Positions 56,786 through 64,000 of a stretch of 64,000 nucleotides of DNA are shown piece after piece. The position numbers were made by a program, and so were the translations under genes. This DNA is from Pseudarthrobacter chlorophenolicus A6. GTDB taxonomy: Bacteria > Actinomycetota > Actinomycetes > Actinomycetales > Micrococcaceae. The stretch's first letter is position 1. Every line of letters starts with the position of its first letter. The notes beneath the pieces were generated by a model. It saw only the letters and a list, made by a program, of their open reading frames with translations. It was not told the origin of the DNA and ran no database searches. The stretch is from assembly GCF_000022025.1 (NCBI RefSeq), contig NC_011886.1:4201953-4265952 (forward strand), given 5' to 3'.

Positions 56786-58327
56786 TCAGTCAAGGAGCAG
56801 CGCGGGTTCTTCCAGGATGGCTGCGACGTCGGCCATGAACCGGGCCGACAGGTCGCCGTCCACCACGCGATGGTCGAAGGAGCCGCCCAGGGTGGTGATC
56901 CACCGCGGAATCACTTCCCCGTCCAGGACCCAAGGCTTCTGCTTGATGGTGCCGAAGGCGACGATGGCCACCTCACCCGGGTTGATGATGGGCGTGCCGG
57001 TATCAATCCCCAGGGCGCCGATGTTGGTGATGGTCAGCGTGCCGCCCTGCATCTCCGCCGGCTGCGTCTTTCCCGCACGCGCCGTGGTGGCCAGGTGGTT
57101 CAGGGCCAGCGCCAGTTCCTTCAGGGACAAATCCTGCGCATCCTTGATGTTGGGCACCATCAGGCCGCGCGGGGTTGCCGCGGCAATGCCCAGGTTCATG
57201 AAGTGCTTGACCTGGATCTCGGCGGCACCGCTTCCATCCGCGCTCTCAACCCACGAGGCATTGACGCTGGGGTTCCGGGCGGCCGCCCAGATGACGGCCT
57301 TGGCCAGGATGAGGAGCGGCGAGACCTTGATTCCTTCGAAGTCGCGTGAGGCCTTGAGCCGCTTGACGAATTCCATGGTCCGGCTCGCGTCCACATCCAC
57401 GAAGATGCTGACGTGGGGGGCCGCGAAGGCCGAGTCCACCATGGCCTTGGCGGTTGCCTTGCGCACGCCCTTGACCGGGATACTCTCGATCCGCTGGTCC
57501 TGCGGCTTGCCCGCCTTGCCCCAGAAGCCGTCCGCCTTGTCCAGTTCGGCGTCGCGCTGCGCCTGGTAACTGACCAGGTCCTCGCGGGTCACCTCGCCCC
57601 GGGAGCCGGTGGCCACGACGTCGGCCAGGTCGATGCCGAGGTCACGGGCGATCTTCCGGACGGGAGGTTTGGCGAGGACGCGGTTGACCAGCCCGGTGAT
57701 GGTGCCACCCAGCGTGGGCCGGGTATCCACGACGGCGGCCTGGCCGGCCTGGGCCGCGGCGGCTGCCGGGCGTCCGGTCACCTCTGCCGGGGTATGCGGC
57801 TGCACCGGCTCCACTTCGGGAGCGTTGACGGTCACCGTGTCGGCGGGCTTGGCCGCAACCGTCCGCGTGACGCGCGGGCGCCGCTTGACGGCGTCGGCCT
57901 TCGGTCCCGAACCCACCAACGGACCTCCCGCCGGGGCACTGCCCTGCGCGCCGGCGTCGTTCCTATCGTTTTCCTGTGCGTCTTCAGGAAGCTTGCCGTA
58001 CAGCGGCTGCACGGGTGCAGCTGCCTGTTCCGGCTGCGCCGCAGCTTCGGGCGCCCGGACGTCCGCGGGCGTGGGGTCGCCGGCAACGTCGTCGCTGACG
58101 CTGATGATGGCCGTTCCGACGTCGATGGTCACCCCTTCCGGCACAAGGAGTTCAGTGACGGTCCCGGCAAAGGGGGACGGCAGTTCAACGATCGACTTTG
58201 CGGTTTCAATTTCGCACAGGACGTCGTTGATAGCGACGGAGTCGCCCGGCTTGACCTTCCAGGAAACGACTTCCGCTTCCGTGAGGCCTTCGCCGACGTC
58301 CGGCAGGTTGAATTTATTCAGCGTCAT
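56786..58327 (-). CDS. 2-oxo acid dehydrogenase E2 (dihydrolipoyl acyltransferase)
   Basis: 513 residues from ATG 58327. One lipoyl domain (1-80) with the lipoylated Lys44 in ETAKSIVEL, a Pro/Ala linker, a peripheral subunit-binding domain (about 225-260, [20 protein letters not shown]), and the catalytic domain ending in [12 protein letters not shown]. Third of an E1alpha, E1beta, E2 operon with a 7-bp gap. With separate E1 subunits it is of the branched-chain/pyruvate type; the substrate is not settled by sequence, and the E3 subunit is encoded elsewhere. Confidence 0.93.
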   Translation of the reverse strand: MTLNKFNLPDVGEGLTEAEVVSWKVKPGDSVAINDVLCEIETAKSIVELPSPFAGTVTELLVPEGVTIDVGTAIISVSDDVAGDPTPADVRAPEAAAQPEQAAAPVQPLYGKLPEDAQENDRNDAGAQGSAPAGGPLVGSGPKADAVKRRPRVTRTVAAKPADTVTVNAPEVEPVQPHTPAEVTGRPAAAAAQAGQAAVVDTRPTLGGTITGLVNRVLAKPPVRKIARDLGIDLADVVATGSRGEVTREDLVSYQAQRDAELDKADGFWGKAGKPQDQRIESIPVKGVRKATAKAMVDSAFAAPHVSIFVDVDASRTMEFVKRLKASRDFEGIKVSPLLILAKAVIWAAARNPSVNASWVESADGSGAAEIQVKHFMNLGIAAATPRGLMVPNIKDAQDLSLKELALALNHLATTARAGKTQPAEMQGGTLTITNIGALGIDTGTPIINPGEVAIVAFGTIKQKPWVLDGEVIPRWITTLGGSFDHRVVDGDLSARFMADVAAILEEPALLLD

Positions 58328-58334
58328 GGTGTCC

Positions 58335-59315
58335 TCAGTAGGAGAGGGCGCGGTCCAGCGCCTCGAGGATGCGGTCGATGTCCGGAAGATAGTCTTCCTC
58401 CACCTTGGCAACGGGGTAGGGCATGTGGAAGCCGCCCACCCGGATGACGGGGGCTTCGAGGGAATGGAAGGCACGCTCGCTGATGCGGGCCGCGATCTCG
58501 CCGCCGATGCCACCGAAGGTGGGGGCCTCGTGGGCCACGATCAGCCGGCCGGTCTTTTCCACGGATGCTGTGACGGTATCGAAGTCCAGCGGCGAGATGG
58601 AGCGGAGGTCGATGACTTCCACGCTGTGGCCGTCTTCCCGGGCGGCGTCGGCAGCCGCGAGGGCCACGGGAACCAGCGGCCCGTAGGCCACGATGGTGGC
58701 ATCGGTTCCTTCACGCAGGATGTGGGCCTTGAAGGGGTCGCCGGCGGGGCCGGGGGCTGCGGTGTCCACTTCGCCCTTGAGCCAGTAGCGGCGCTTGGGT
58801 TCGAAGATGATGACCGGGTCCTGGCACTGCACGGCCTGCTGGACCATCCAGTAGGCGTCGTGCGGGTTGGACGGGGTGATGATGCGCAGGCCGGCGGTGT
58901 GGGCAAACAGTGCCTCGGGTGATTCGGAGTGGTGTTCCACCGAGCCGATGCCGCCGCCGTAGGGAATACGGATGACCACCGGGACGGTGAGGTTGCCGTG
59001 GCTGCGGGCGTGCATTTTGGCCAGCTGCGTGGTGATCTGGTTGAAGCCTGGAAACACGAAGCCATCGAACTGGATCTCGCAGACCGGGCTGTAGCCGCGC
59101 AGCGCCAGCCCGATCGCGGTGCCAATGATGCCGGACTCGGCCAGCGGGGTGTCCACCACGCGGTCGGGGCCGAATTCGCCGATGAGCCCGTCGGTTACCC
59201 GGTAGACGCCGCCCAGGGGGCCGATGTCCTCGCCCATCAGCAGGGATTTGGGGTTGGCCGCCAGCGTGGCGCGAAGGCCTTCGTTGATGGCCTTCGCGAT
59301 GGTCATGGTGGTCAT
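58335..59315 (-). CDS. 2-oxo acid dehydrogenase E1 component, beta subunit
   Basis: 326 residues with the usual beta-subunit path: [20 protein letters not shown] (25-44), the [19 protein letters not shown] segment, [15 protein letters not shown], and the C-terminal [16 protein letters not shown]. Its ATG 59315 overlaps the E1alpha stop by one base (TGATG), so the subunits are made in step. Forms the alpha2beta2 TPP-dependent E1 with the next gene. Branched-chain oxo acids or pyruvate are candidate substrates. Confidence 0.95.
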   Translation of the reverse strand: MTTMTIAKAINEGLRATLAANPKSLLMGEDIGPLGGVYRVTDGLIGEFGPDRVVDTPLAESGIIGTAIGLALRGYSPVCEIQFDGFVFPGFNQITTQLAKMHARSHGNLTVPVVIRIPYGGGIGSVEHHSESPEALFAHTAGLRIITPSNPHDAYWMVQQAVQCQDPVIIFEPKRRYWLKGEVDTAAPGPAGDPFKAHILREGTDATIVAYGPLVPVALAAADAAREDGHSVEVIDLRSISPLDFDTVTASVEKTGRLIVAHEAPTFGGIGGEIAARISERAFHSLEAPVIRVGGFHMPYPVAKVEEDYLPDIDRILEALDRALSY

Positions 59316-60556
59316 CAGTGGCCTGCCTTTGCTGCTGCACCGTGCTGGGCGGACGGTTCGTCGCCGCCGGCGAATCCTGCGCTGTATTCCTCGAACCAGG
59401 CCAGTTCCTCGGCGACCAAGGGGTGCGCTTCGGCATAGACGTTGGCGAATGCGGCCCTGATGTCCGGGTCTTCGAGGTCGTGGGCGGTGCGGCGCACGTA
59501 TGCGGCGAGCTCGTCGCCGTCGGCCTTCACTTTGGCAAAGTAGGCGTCGTCGGCCAGGCCCTCGGCGCGGAGGTACTTCTCCAGGCGCACCAGCGGGTCC
59601 TTGGCTCGCCAGGCGTCCTCCTCCTCGGATCCGCGGTACTTGGTGGGATCGTCGGCAGTGGTGTGGGCACCCACCCGGTAGGTGAATGCCTCAATGAGGA
59701 CCGGTCCCTTGCCCTGGCGGGCATGCTCCAGCGCCCACTCGGTGACGGCGTGCACCGCGATGACGTCGTTGCCGTCCACCCGGATGCCGGGGAAGCCGTA
59801 GCCCTTTGCACGGTTGGACAGCGGCACCCGGGTCTGCACGTTGGTGGGGACCGAGATGGCCCAGTGGTTGTTCTGGCAGAAGAACACCACGGGCGCGCTG
59901 TACGAGGAGGCGAAGACCATGGACTCGTGGACGTCGCCTTCGGAGCTGGCACCGTCACCGAAATAGGCGATGACCGCAGCGTCCGGTTCGTTTCCGGCCT
60001 TGCCCGCGGCGGCAGCGAGTTTCTGGTCCCGCTGGATGCCCATGGCGTAGCCGACGGCGTGCAGCGTCTGCGCGGCCAGGACCAGCGTGTAGAGGTGGAA
60101 GTTCGTGTCCTTGGGGTTCCAGCCTCCGTTGGACACGCCGCGGAACTGGCGGAGCAGCTCGGCAAGGTCCACGTCGCGGGTCAGCGCCACGCCGTGCTCA
60201 CGGTAGGTGGGGAAGATATAGTCCTGCGGCTGGCTGGCCCGGCCGGAACCGATCTGGGCTGCCTCCTGGCCCGTCAGCGGAACCCAGAGCGCAAGCTGCC
60301 CCTGCCGCTGCAGGGCTGTTGCCTCGACGTCGAAACGCCGGATCCTGGCCATGTCCGCGTACAGTCCGCGCAGGTCCTCGGGGGTGAGCCTGTCCGCGTA
60401 GCTGCTGTATACGGGGTCGGCACCGAGTTTCCCGTCGGGGCCCAGCAACTGGACCATCTGCGCCGGGGGTTGGCCCATGACGGCTTCCGCGTCAGCTTCC
60501 CGCTGGTCGTCAACCGCTGTTCCGTCGAACTCGGTGGAAGGCAGATGTGTGCCCAT
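59315..60556 (-). CDS. 2-oxo acid dehydrogenase E1 component, alpha subunit
   Basis: 413 residues from ATG 60556, preceded by AAGGAGACGG. TPP-binding motif from GDG (200-202) to NN (229-230): GDGASSEGDVHESMVFASSY, then APVVFFCQNN; phosphorylation-loop-like region YRVGAHTTADDPTKYRG follows. First gene of the operon; the nested palindrome at 60605-60644 lies just upstream and likely controls it. Confidence 0.95.
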   Translation of the reverse strand: MGTHLPSTEFDGTAVDDQREADAEAVMGQPPAQMVQLLGPDGKLGADPVYSSYADRLTPEDLRGLYADMARIRRFDVEATALQRQGQLALWVPLTGQEAAQIGSGRASQPQDYIFPTYREHGVALTRDVDLAELLRQFRGVSNGGWNPKDTNFHLYTLVLAAQTLHAVGYAMGIQRDQKLAAAAGKAGNEPDAAVIAYFGDGASSEGDVHESMVFASSYSAPVVFFCQNNHWAISVPTNVQTRVPLSNRAKGYGFPGIRVDGNDVIAVHAVTEWALEHARQGKGPVLIEAFTYRVGAHTTADDPTKYRGSEEEDAWRAKDPLVRLEKYLRAEGLADDAYFAKVKADGDELAAYVRRTAHDLEDPDIRAAFANVYAEAHPLVAEELAWFEEYSAGFAGGDEPSAQHGAAAKAGH

Positions 60557-60604
60557 ACCGTCTCCTTGCTTCCCGCATGCGGATGCAATGCAATGTCGCT
60601 GGGA

Positions 60605-60644
60605 TATATGCCTCACAGGGAATACATTCCCGAAACGGCATATA
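60605..60644. promoter_or_regulatory. 40-bp nested palindrome ahead of E1alpha
   Basis: TATATGCC (60605-60612) pairs with GGCATATA (60637-60644), and GGGAAT (60618-60623) with ATTCCC (60626-60631), both about the same centre, with equal 5-bp spacers. It lies about 50 bp upstream of the E1alpha start, where a regulator could cover the promoter. Confidence 0.6.
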
Positions 60645-60674
60645 CAATGGCTTACTGATCCTAACTTTATCTTC

Positions 60675-60696
60675 AGTAGGTTGGCGCAGGCCTACT
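60675..60696 (-). terminator. weak hairpin after HisC-like gene
   Basis: AGTAGG/CCTACT, 6-bp stem with a 10-nt loop, about 10 bp beyond the stop of the aminotransferase gene. Confidence 0.3.
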
Positions 60697-60705
60697 TGTT
60701 AAGTG

Positions 60706-61824
60706 CTAGGAACCCCGGGGCGCCTTTGTATAGTTCGCACACAGCTCCAGGAACCGGGTGTTGGCTTCCTGCTCGCCGATACTGACCCGGACGCCTTCCC
60801 CGGGAAACGCCCGGACAGACAAGGCCCGGGCTCCTGCCTGCTCGGCAAAGTCAGCGCTGGCCTCACCCAGGTCCAGCCACACAAAATTGCCCTGCGCGTC
60901 CGGGACAGCCCAGCCCAGGTCCCGGAGTCCGCCCACTACGCGGACCCGTTCGTCCACCAGGCTTTGTACCCTTCCTACAACCTGGTCGAAATTCTGCAGT
61001 GAAACAATCGCGGCTGATTCGGCTATTTGCGACACCGCAAAGGGGGTGGCGGCCACTCGAAGGTGCTGCGTCAGGGCGGGGTTGGCGATGCTGTAACCCA
61101 CTCGGAGGCCAGCCAGCCCGTGGGCCTTGGAGAAGGTCCGCAGCACCACCACGTTGGGGTATTTGCGATACAGGGCGATGCCATCCACGGCTTCAGTGTC
61201 CCGGACGAACTCCTGGTAAGCCTCGTCAATAACCACCACCACGCTGGAAGGCACTGTCCGGATGAAGGCCTCGGTTTCGGCGGTGGTCAAGGCAGGCCCG
61301 GTGGGGTTGTTGGGCGTGCACAGGAGGATCACCTTGGTCCGTGCGCTGACCGCCGCCGCCATGGCCTCGAGGTCGTGCCGCCCGTCGGCGGTGACCGGGA
61401 CGCGGACGCTTTCGGCCCCGGCGAGGCCCACGCTGATGGGGTAGGCCTCGAAGGAACGCCAGGCGTAGATGACTTCGTCGGCCTTGCCGTCGTCGTTCTG
61501 GCCGGCAAAGGCAGCCAGGATCTGGTTGAGTGCGCCCAGGCTGCCTGCCCCCGTGACGATGTCCTCCGCGGGAACCTGCAGGAATTCCGCGAGCGCCGCC
61601 CGGAGCCTGCTGCTGAGCGGGTCCGGGTAACGGTTGAAGTCCGTTTGCTGTGCGATGGCTTCCAGGACCGCCGGCAGCGGCGGCAGGGGATTCTCATTCG
61701 AGGACAGTTTGTAGCTGGCCAGCCCTTCGACGGCGGCGGGCGGCTTTCCGGCAGCGTAGCGGGGCAGCCGGCCCACCACCGGTCGCGGATCGATGCCGCC
61801 GGCCGTGGTTTCAGAGGAAGTCAT
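60706..61824 (-). CDS. histidinol-phosphate/aromatic aminotransferase family (HisC-like)
   Basis: 372 residues from ATG 61824. PLP lysine is Lys233 in FSKAHGLAGLRVGY; Asp200 is in VIDEAYQEFV; SSNENPLPPLP is at 41-51 and CTPNNPTG at 169-176. These are the HisC/aromatic aminotransferase signatures. Because it stands apart from a his operon and beside an oxo-acid dehydrogenase operon, an aromatic or phenylalanine aminotransferase role is as likely as histidine synthesis. Start chosen at ATG 61824; an upstream frame extends to 61854. Confidence 0.92.
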   Translation of the reverse strand: MTSSETTAGGIDPRPVVGRLPRYAAGKPPAAVEGLASYKLSSNENPLPPLPAVLEAIAQQTDFNRYPDPLSSRLRAALAEFLQVPAEDIVTGAGSLGALNQILAAFAGQNDDGKADEVIYAWRSFEAYPISVGLAGAESVRVPVTADGRHDLEAMAAAVSARTKVILLCTPNNPTGPALTTAETEAFIRTVPSSVVVVIDEAYQEFVRDTEAVDGIALYRKYPNVVVLRTFSKAHGLAGLRVGYSIANPALTQHLRVAATPFAVSQIAESAAIVSLQNFDQVVGRVQSLVDERVRVVGGLRDLGWAVPDAQGNFVWLDLGEASADFAEQAGARALSVRAFPGEGVRVSIGEQEANTRFLELCANYTKAPRGS

Positions 61825-61874
61825 GAAAACTAGCCTACTGCTGCGATTGTTCACGCCCTCGGGGCTGGAACCCG

Positions 61875-61922
61875 GGGGTGCCGGCCGGCCCGCTGAACCC
61901 GCGGGACCCGGTCCGGCACCCC
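61875..61922 (-). terminator. terminator after pectin esterase gene
   Basis: GGGGTGCCGG (61875-61884) pairs with CCGGCACCCC (61913-61922), with an inner CCCGC/GCGGG element, 12 bp beyond the stop. Confidence 0.6.
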
Positions 61923-61933
61923 TTCACCACGCC

Positions 61934-63817
61934 TTACGCGGGCTGGCCGACGCTCAGGGCGGTACTGTCGGCCTTGCTTCCGGCCAGCTGGGGCGCCCAG
62001 GCATCTGCCCCGTGCAGGTACGCTCCAGCAGTGAACTCCTCTGCAAGGCGGGGATCCAGTTGCGGCCGGTCAGGGGTTGCCCGTGATCCGGGGCCATTGT
62101 TGTTGAACTCGTGGAATCTGGCCTCCTGCCACGAAAAACCGCTCATGTCCGTCCACGGCGTTCCGGAGATGTGCGCTCCCAGCCACGAGTCGCGGACCAG
62201 CACCTGGGCAATGGCCTCCGGATCTCCACTGGGATGCCATGGCCGGCCGAGATGGACGGATCCGGCCGCTGCATCCGAGACGAAGCGGCACTGGGTGAAC
62301 AGGTATCCGTGCTTGATCCCGATATTGACGCTGCCGGCGGAGACGTATCCGTTGTTGGTGCTGGACCCGCGGTCCAGGGAGCGGATCCGGCAGCCGGAGA
62401 ACACGGCAGTTCCCCGGCCGAAGATGAAATCCACGTCGCCTTCAACGTAGGAGTCCGTGAAGTAGGAGCGTGCCTCCACACCGCGGGCGGGGGAATCCAC
62501 CAGCAGTGTGTCCTGGTTGCCCAGGCAGCGGATATTGCGGAGGACAGCCCGGTCCCCGGCCAGGAACAGTGCCACGGCCTGCCGGTTCTTCATGTCCGGA
62601 TTAGCGGCTTCGTCGAAGTCGTTGCTGAACGTCAGGTTCACTGCCGTGAAATCCGGGCCGTCGATCCGCACGCTGGTGCTCCCGCCGGTGCCATAGGTCC
62701 CCGTGCCGTCGGGTTTCGGGGTGCCGGACGCATTGTTGTAGACCAGCACCACGTCCTCCGGCGCCTGCCCGCGTCCGATGAACGACACCCTCGGTTTGTT
62801 GGCCGGTACCCGGATCAGCTCGCGGTACGTCCCGGGCGCGATCCTGATTTCCGTACGGCGGGTGCTGTTTGCCGGTGCTGCGTCGACGGCGGCCTGGACG
62901 GTGGAGAACTGCCCGCCGTTTCCCACGGTGAGGACCAGGGGCTTGTCCACCGGGCGTTCGCTGGGCCAGTAGATGGCTGAGAGCGGGTCCAGCGTCCCGC
63001 CGGGCTCCCGGAACCATCCCGGCGGTGCGGCCGGCTGCGCCTGCAGTCCTGCGACAACAAGCTGTGCCACGGCCAAGGCGCCCTGCGCCTGGAAGTGGGT
63101 GTTGTCCGTGACGCCGTTGGGGTACTGCGGGTACTGGCCGGGAGTGGCATGCAGGAAGTGCGAGGTGGTTCCCTCCGGCCCCAGCTTTTGCCAGAGCTCC
63201 TTGGAGGATGCCGTCAGGTCAACCAGGGGAACACCGCGGGACGCAGCGAGCTCCTTGATCGCCTGGGGGTAGGCGCCGTGGGTGTCCTGGGCAACGCCGA
63301 GGGCGCTGAAGCGGCGCCGTTCCACGGGGGTGACCAGGACGGCTTTGGCGCCTGCGGCTGATGCGGCGTCGAGGTACCGGCCCAGGTACTCCTTGAACGT
63401 GGTTTGCGGATCGGTGCCGCGTGACGGATCCTCGACTTTTTCGTCGTTGTGGCCGAAGGAGATGAGCAGGTAGTCGCCCGGTTGCAGCGCCTCCGCCACC
63501 TCGCCCAGCAGGCCGGCGTCGGCATAGCTTTTCGAGGAGGCGCCGGACCAGGCGTAGTCGAACACCGTCGCCTGCGGCCCGAGCAGCAGCGGCAGGGCCT
63601 GGCCCCAGCCGGCGCGGGGACGTTCCGAGCGCTGGTAGGCGGAGGAGGTGGAATCCCCCACTACGAAGATCACCGGTTTCCTGTTGGACTGCGCCCGGGC
63701 GGGGCCGCCGGCTGCGTGCGCGGCCGGGGCTGCTCCGGCCAGGACTGCCGCAGCGGTAAGGGCGCCGGTTGCAGCCGAAGCGAGCACGGTGCGCCGGCTG
63801 GGCGTGAATCGCCGCAT
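61934..63817 (-). CDS. secreted bifunctional pectin esterase: SGNH acetylesterase plus pectin methylesterase
   Basis: 627 residues with a Tat-like signal (RRFTPSRRTVLAS). Domain 1 (about 45-265) is an SGNH hydrolase of rhamnogalacturonan acetylesterase type (CE12): GDS with Ser56, GHND with Asn124, and Asp238/His241 in TDNTHF. Domain 2 (about 290-605) is a pectin methylesterase (CE8): Asp436 in GNQDTLL, Asp463 in VDFIFG, Arg525/Trp527 in LGRPWHP, and the substrate-site Gln413. Together they would strip acetyl and methyl groups from pectin. Start ATG 63817 overlaps the stop of the upstream gene by one base. Confidence 0.93.
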   Translation of the reverse strand: MRRFTPSRRTVLASAATGALTAAAVLAGAAPAAHAAGGPARAQSNRKPVIFVVGDSTSSAYQRSERPRAGWGQALPLLLGPQATVFDYAWSGASSKSYADAGLLGEVAEALQPGDYLLISFGHNDEKVEDPSRGTDPQTTFKEYLGRYLDAASAAGAKAVLVTPVERRRFSALGVAQDTHGAYPQAIKELAASRGVPLVDLTASSKELWQKLGPEGTTSHFLHATPGQYPQYPNGVTDNTHFQAQGALAVAQLVVAGLQAQPAAPPGWFREPGGTLDPLSAIYWPSERPVDKPLVLTVGNGGQFSTVQAAVDAAPANSTRRTEIRIAPGTYRELIRVPANKPRVSFIGRGQAPEDVVLVYNNASGTPKPDGTGTYGTGGSTSVRIDGPDFTAVNLTFSNDFDEAANPDMKNRQAVALFLAGDRAVLRNIRCLGNQDTLLVDSPARGVEARSYFTDSYVEGDVDFIFGRGTAVFSGCRIRSLDRGSSTNNGYVSAGSVNIGIKHGYLFTQCRFVSDAAAGSVHLGRPWHPSGDPEAIAQVLVRDSWLGAHISGTPWTDMSGFSWQEARFHEFNNNGPGSRATPDRPQLDPRLAEEFTAGAYLHGADAWAPQLAGSKADSTALSVGQPA

Positions 63818-64000
63818 CAGCGCTTCACCCCCGCTGTGTAGATGGGACCCACGTTGTCCTTAAGCAGGGCAGGCACCGCCTGCGCCGGGTGGACCTTGAT
63901 GCGCAAGGCGGGAGTCCAGGATCCATCTGCCACCAGCTGCTTATCGGCGGTTGCGGCGGAGTTGTAGGCGGCCAGGAGATCCACGCGCTTTCCGTTGACC
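63817..64000 (-). CDS. C-terminal part of an unidentified protein, truncated by window edge
   Basis: The visible 60 residues (ending PIYTAGVKR) run off the right edge of the window. The stop overlaps the pectin esterase start by one base (TGATG), so the two genes form one operon. A GSWTPALRIKVHPAQAVPAL segment is beta-rich and could be the end of a secreted polysaccharide-active enzyme, but no family can be named. Confidence 0.6.
   Translation of the reverse strand, partial: VNGKRVDLLAAYNSAATADKQLVADGSWTPALRIKVHPAQAVPALLKDNVGPIYTAGVKR

Overview
The window is about two-thirds G+C, densely coded, and rich in GTG/TTG starts, 1-4 bp gene overlaps, TetR/MarR/Lrp/PucR regulators and ABC or MFS transporters. 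The gene families (IdeR-type iron box, TPP-dependent oxo-acid dehydrogenase without E3, mannitol PTS with TetR control, secreted GH32 and pectin enzymes) point to a soil actinobacterium of the Micrococcaceae, most likely Arthrobacter or a close relative such as Pseudarthrobacter. This is inferred from gene content and base composition; no marker gene (rRNA) is present. I found no rRNA, tRNA, CRISPR array, transposase or phage gene. The DNA looks chromosomal.

Layout. 1-5 kb: a 5'-truncated protein of unknown function coupled to a lipoprotein, an Lrp/LysE divergent pair, a TPR protein, a SnoaL-like protein and a DUF456 membrane protein. 5-17 kb: NAD(P)-dependent malic enzyme with a DasR-like site upstream, a TetR/MFS pair, rraA, a DHA2 drug pump behind a strong palindrome, a sugar porter, an ABC ATPase/permease pair, a self-regulated MarR/MFS efflux operon and a GNAT acetylase. 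17-21 kb: a four-gene siderophore ABC importer with an IdeR/DtxR-like box.

21-27 kb is a mannitol module: mtlD, mtlA (EIICBA, disrupted by a frameshift as sequenced), a TetR regulator and PTS enzyme I; the TetR-proximal palindrome overlaps the -35 box of the enzyme I promoter. 27-40 kb is a fructan module read right to left: LacI regulator with two or three CGCG-centred operators, an Opp/Dpp-type ABC transporter (binding protein, two permeases, two ATPases), a cytoplasmic GH32 fructosidase and a 1220-residue secreted GH32 enzyme with four extra beta-sandwich-like modules. The second permease of this operon carries a probable one-base frameshift at its 3' end.

40-51 kb: an excisionase-like HTH protein coupled to an alpha/beta hydrolase, a PucR regulator divergent from alanine dehydrogenase across a nested palindrome, a Gfo/Idh/MocA oxidoreductase, and a peptide-type ABC importer with both ATPases fused. 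51-64 kb: TetR/FMN reductase pair, GerMN-type lipoprotein, aminotransferase, universal stress protein, PAP2 phosphatase, an E1alpha-E1beta-E2 2-oxo-acid dehydrogenase operon behind a 40-bp nested palindrome, a HisC-like aminotransferase, and a two-domain pectin esterase (SGNH acetylesterase plus pectin methylesterase) followed by an incomplete gene.

The most unusual items are the fructan locus built on an oligopeptide-type transporter, the two frameshifts, a family of 32-bp tandem repeats attached to stop codons at two distant sites, and several highly symmetric operator candidates.
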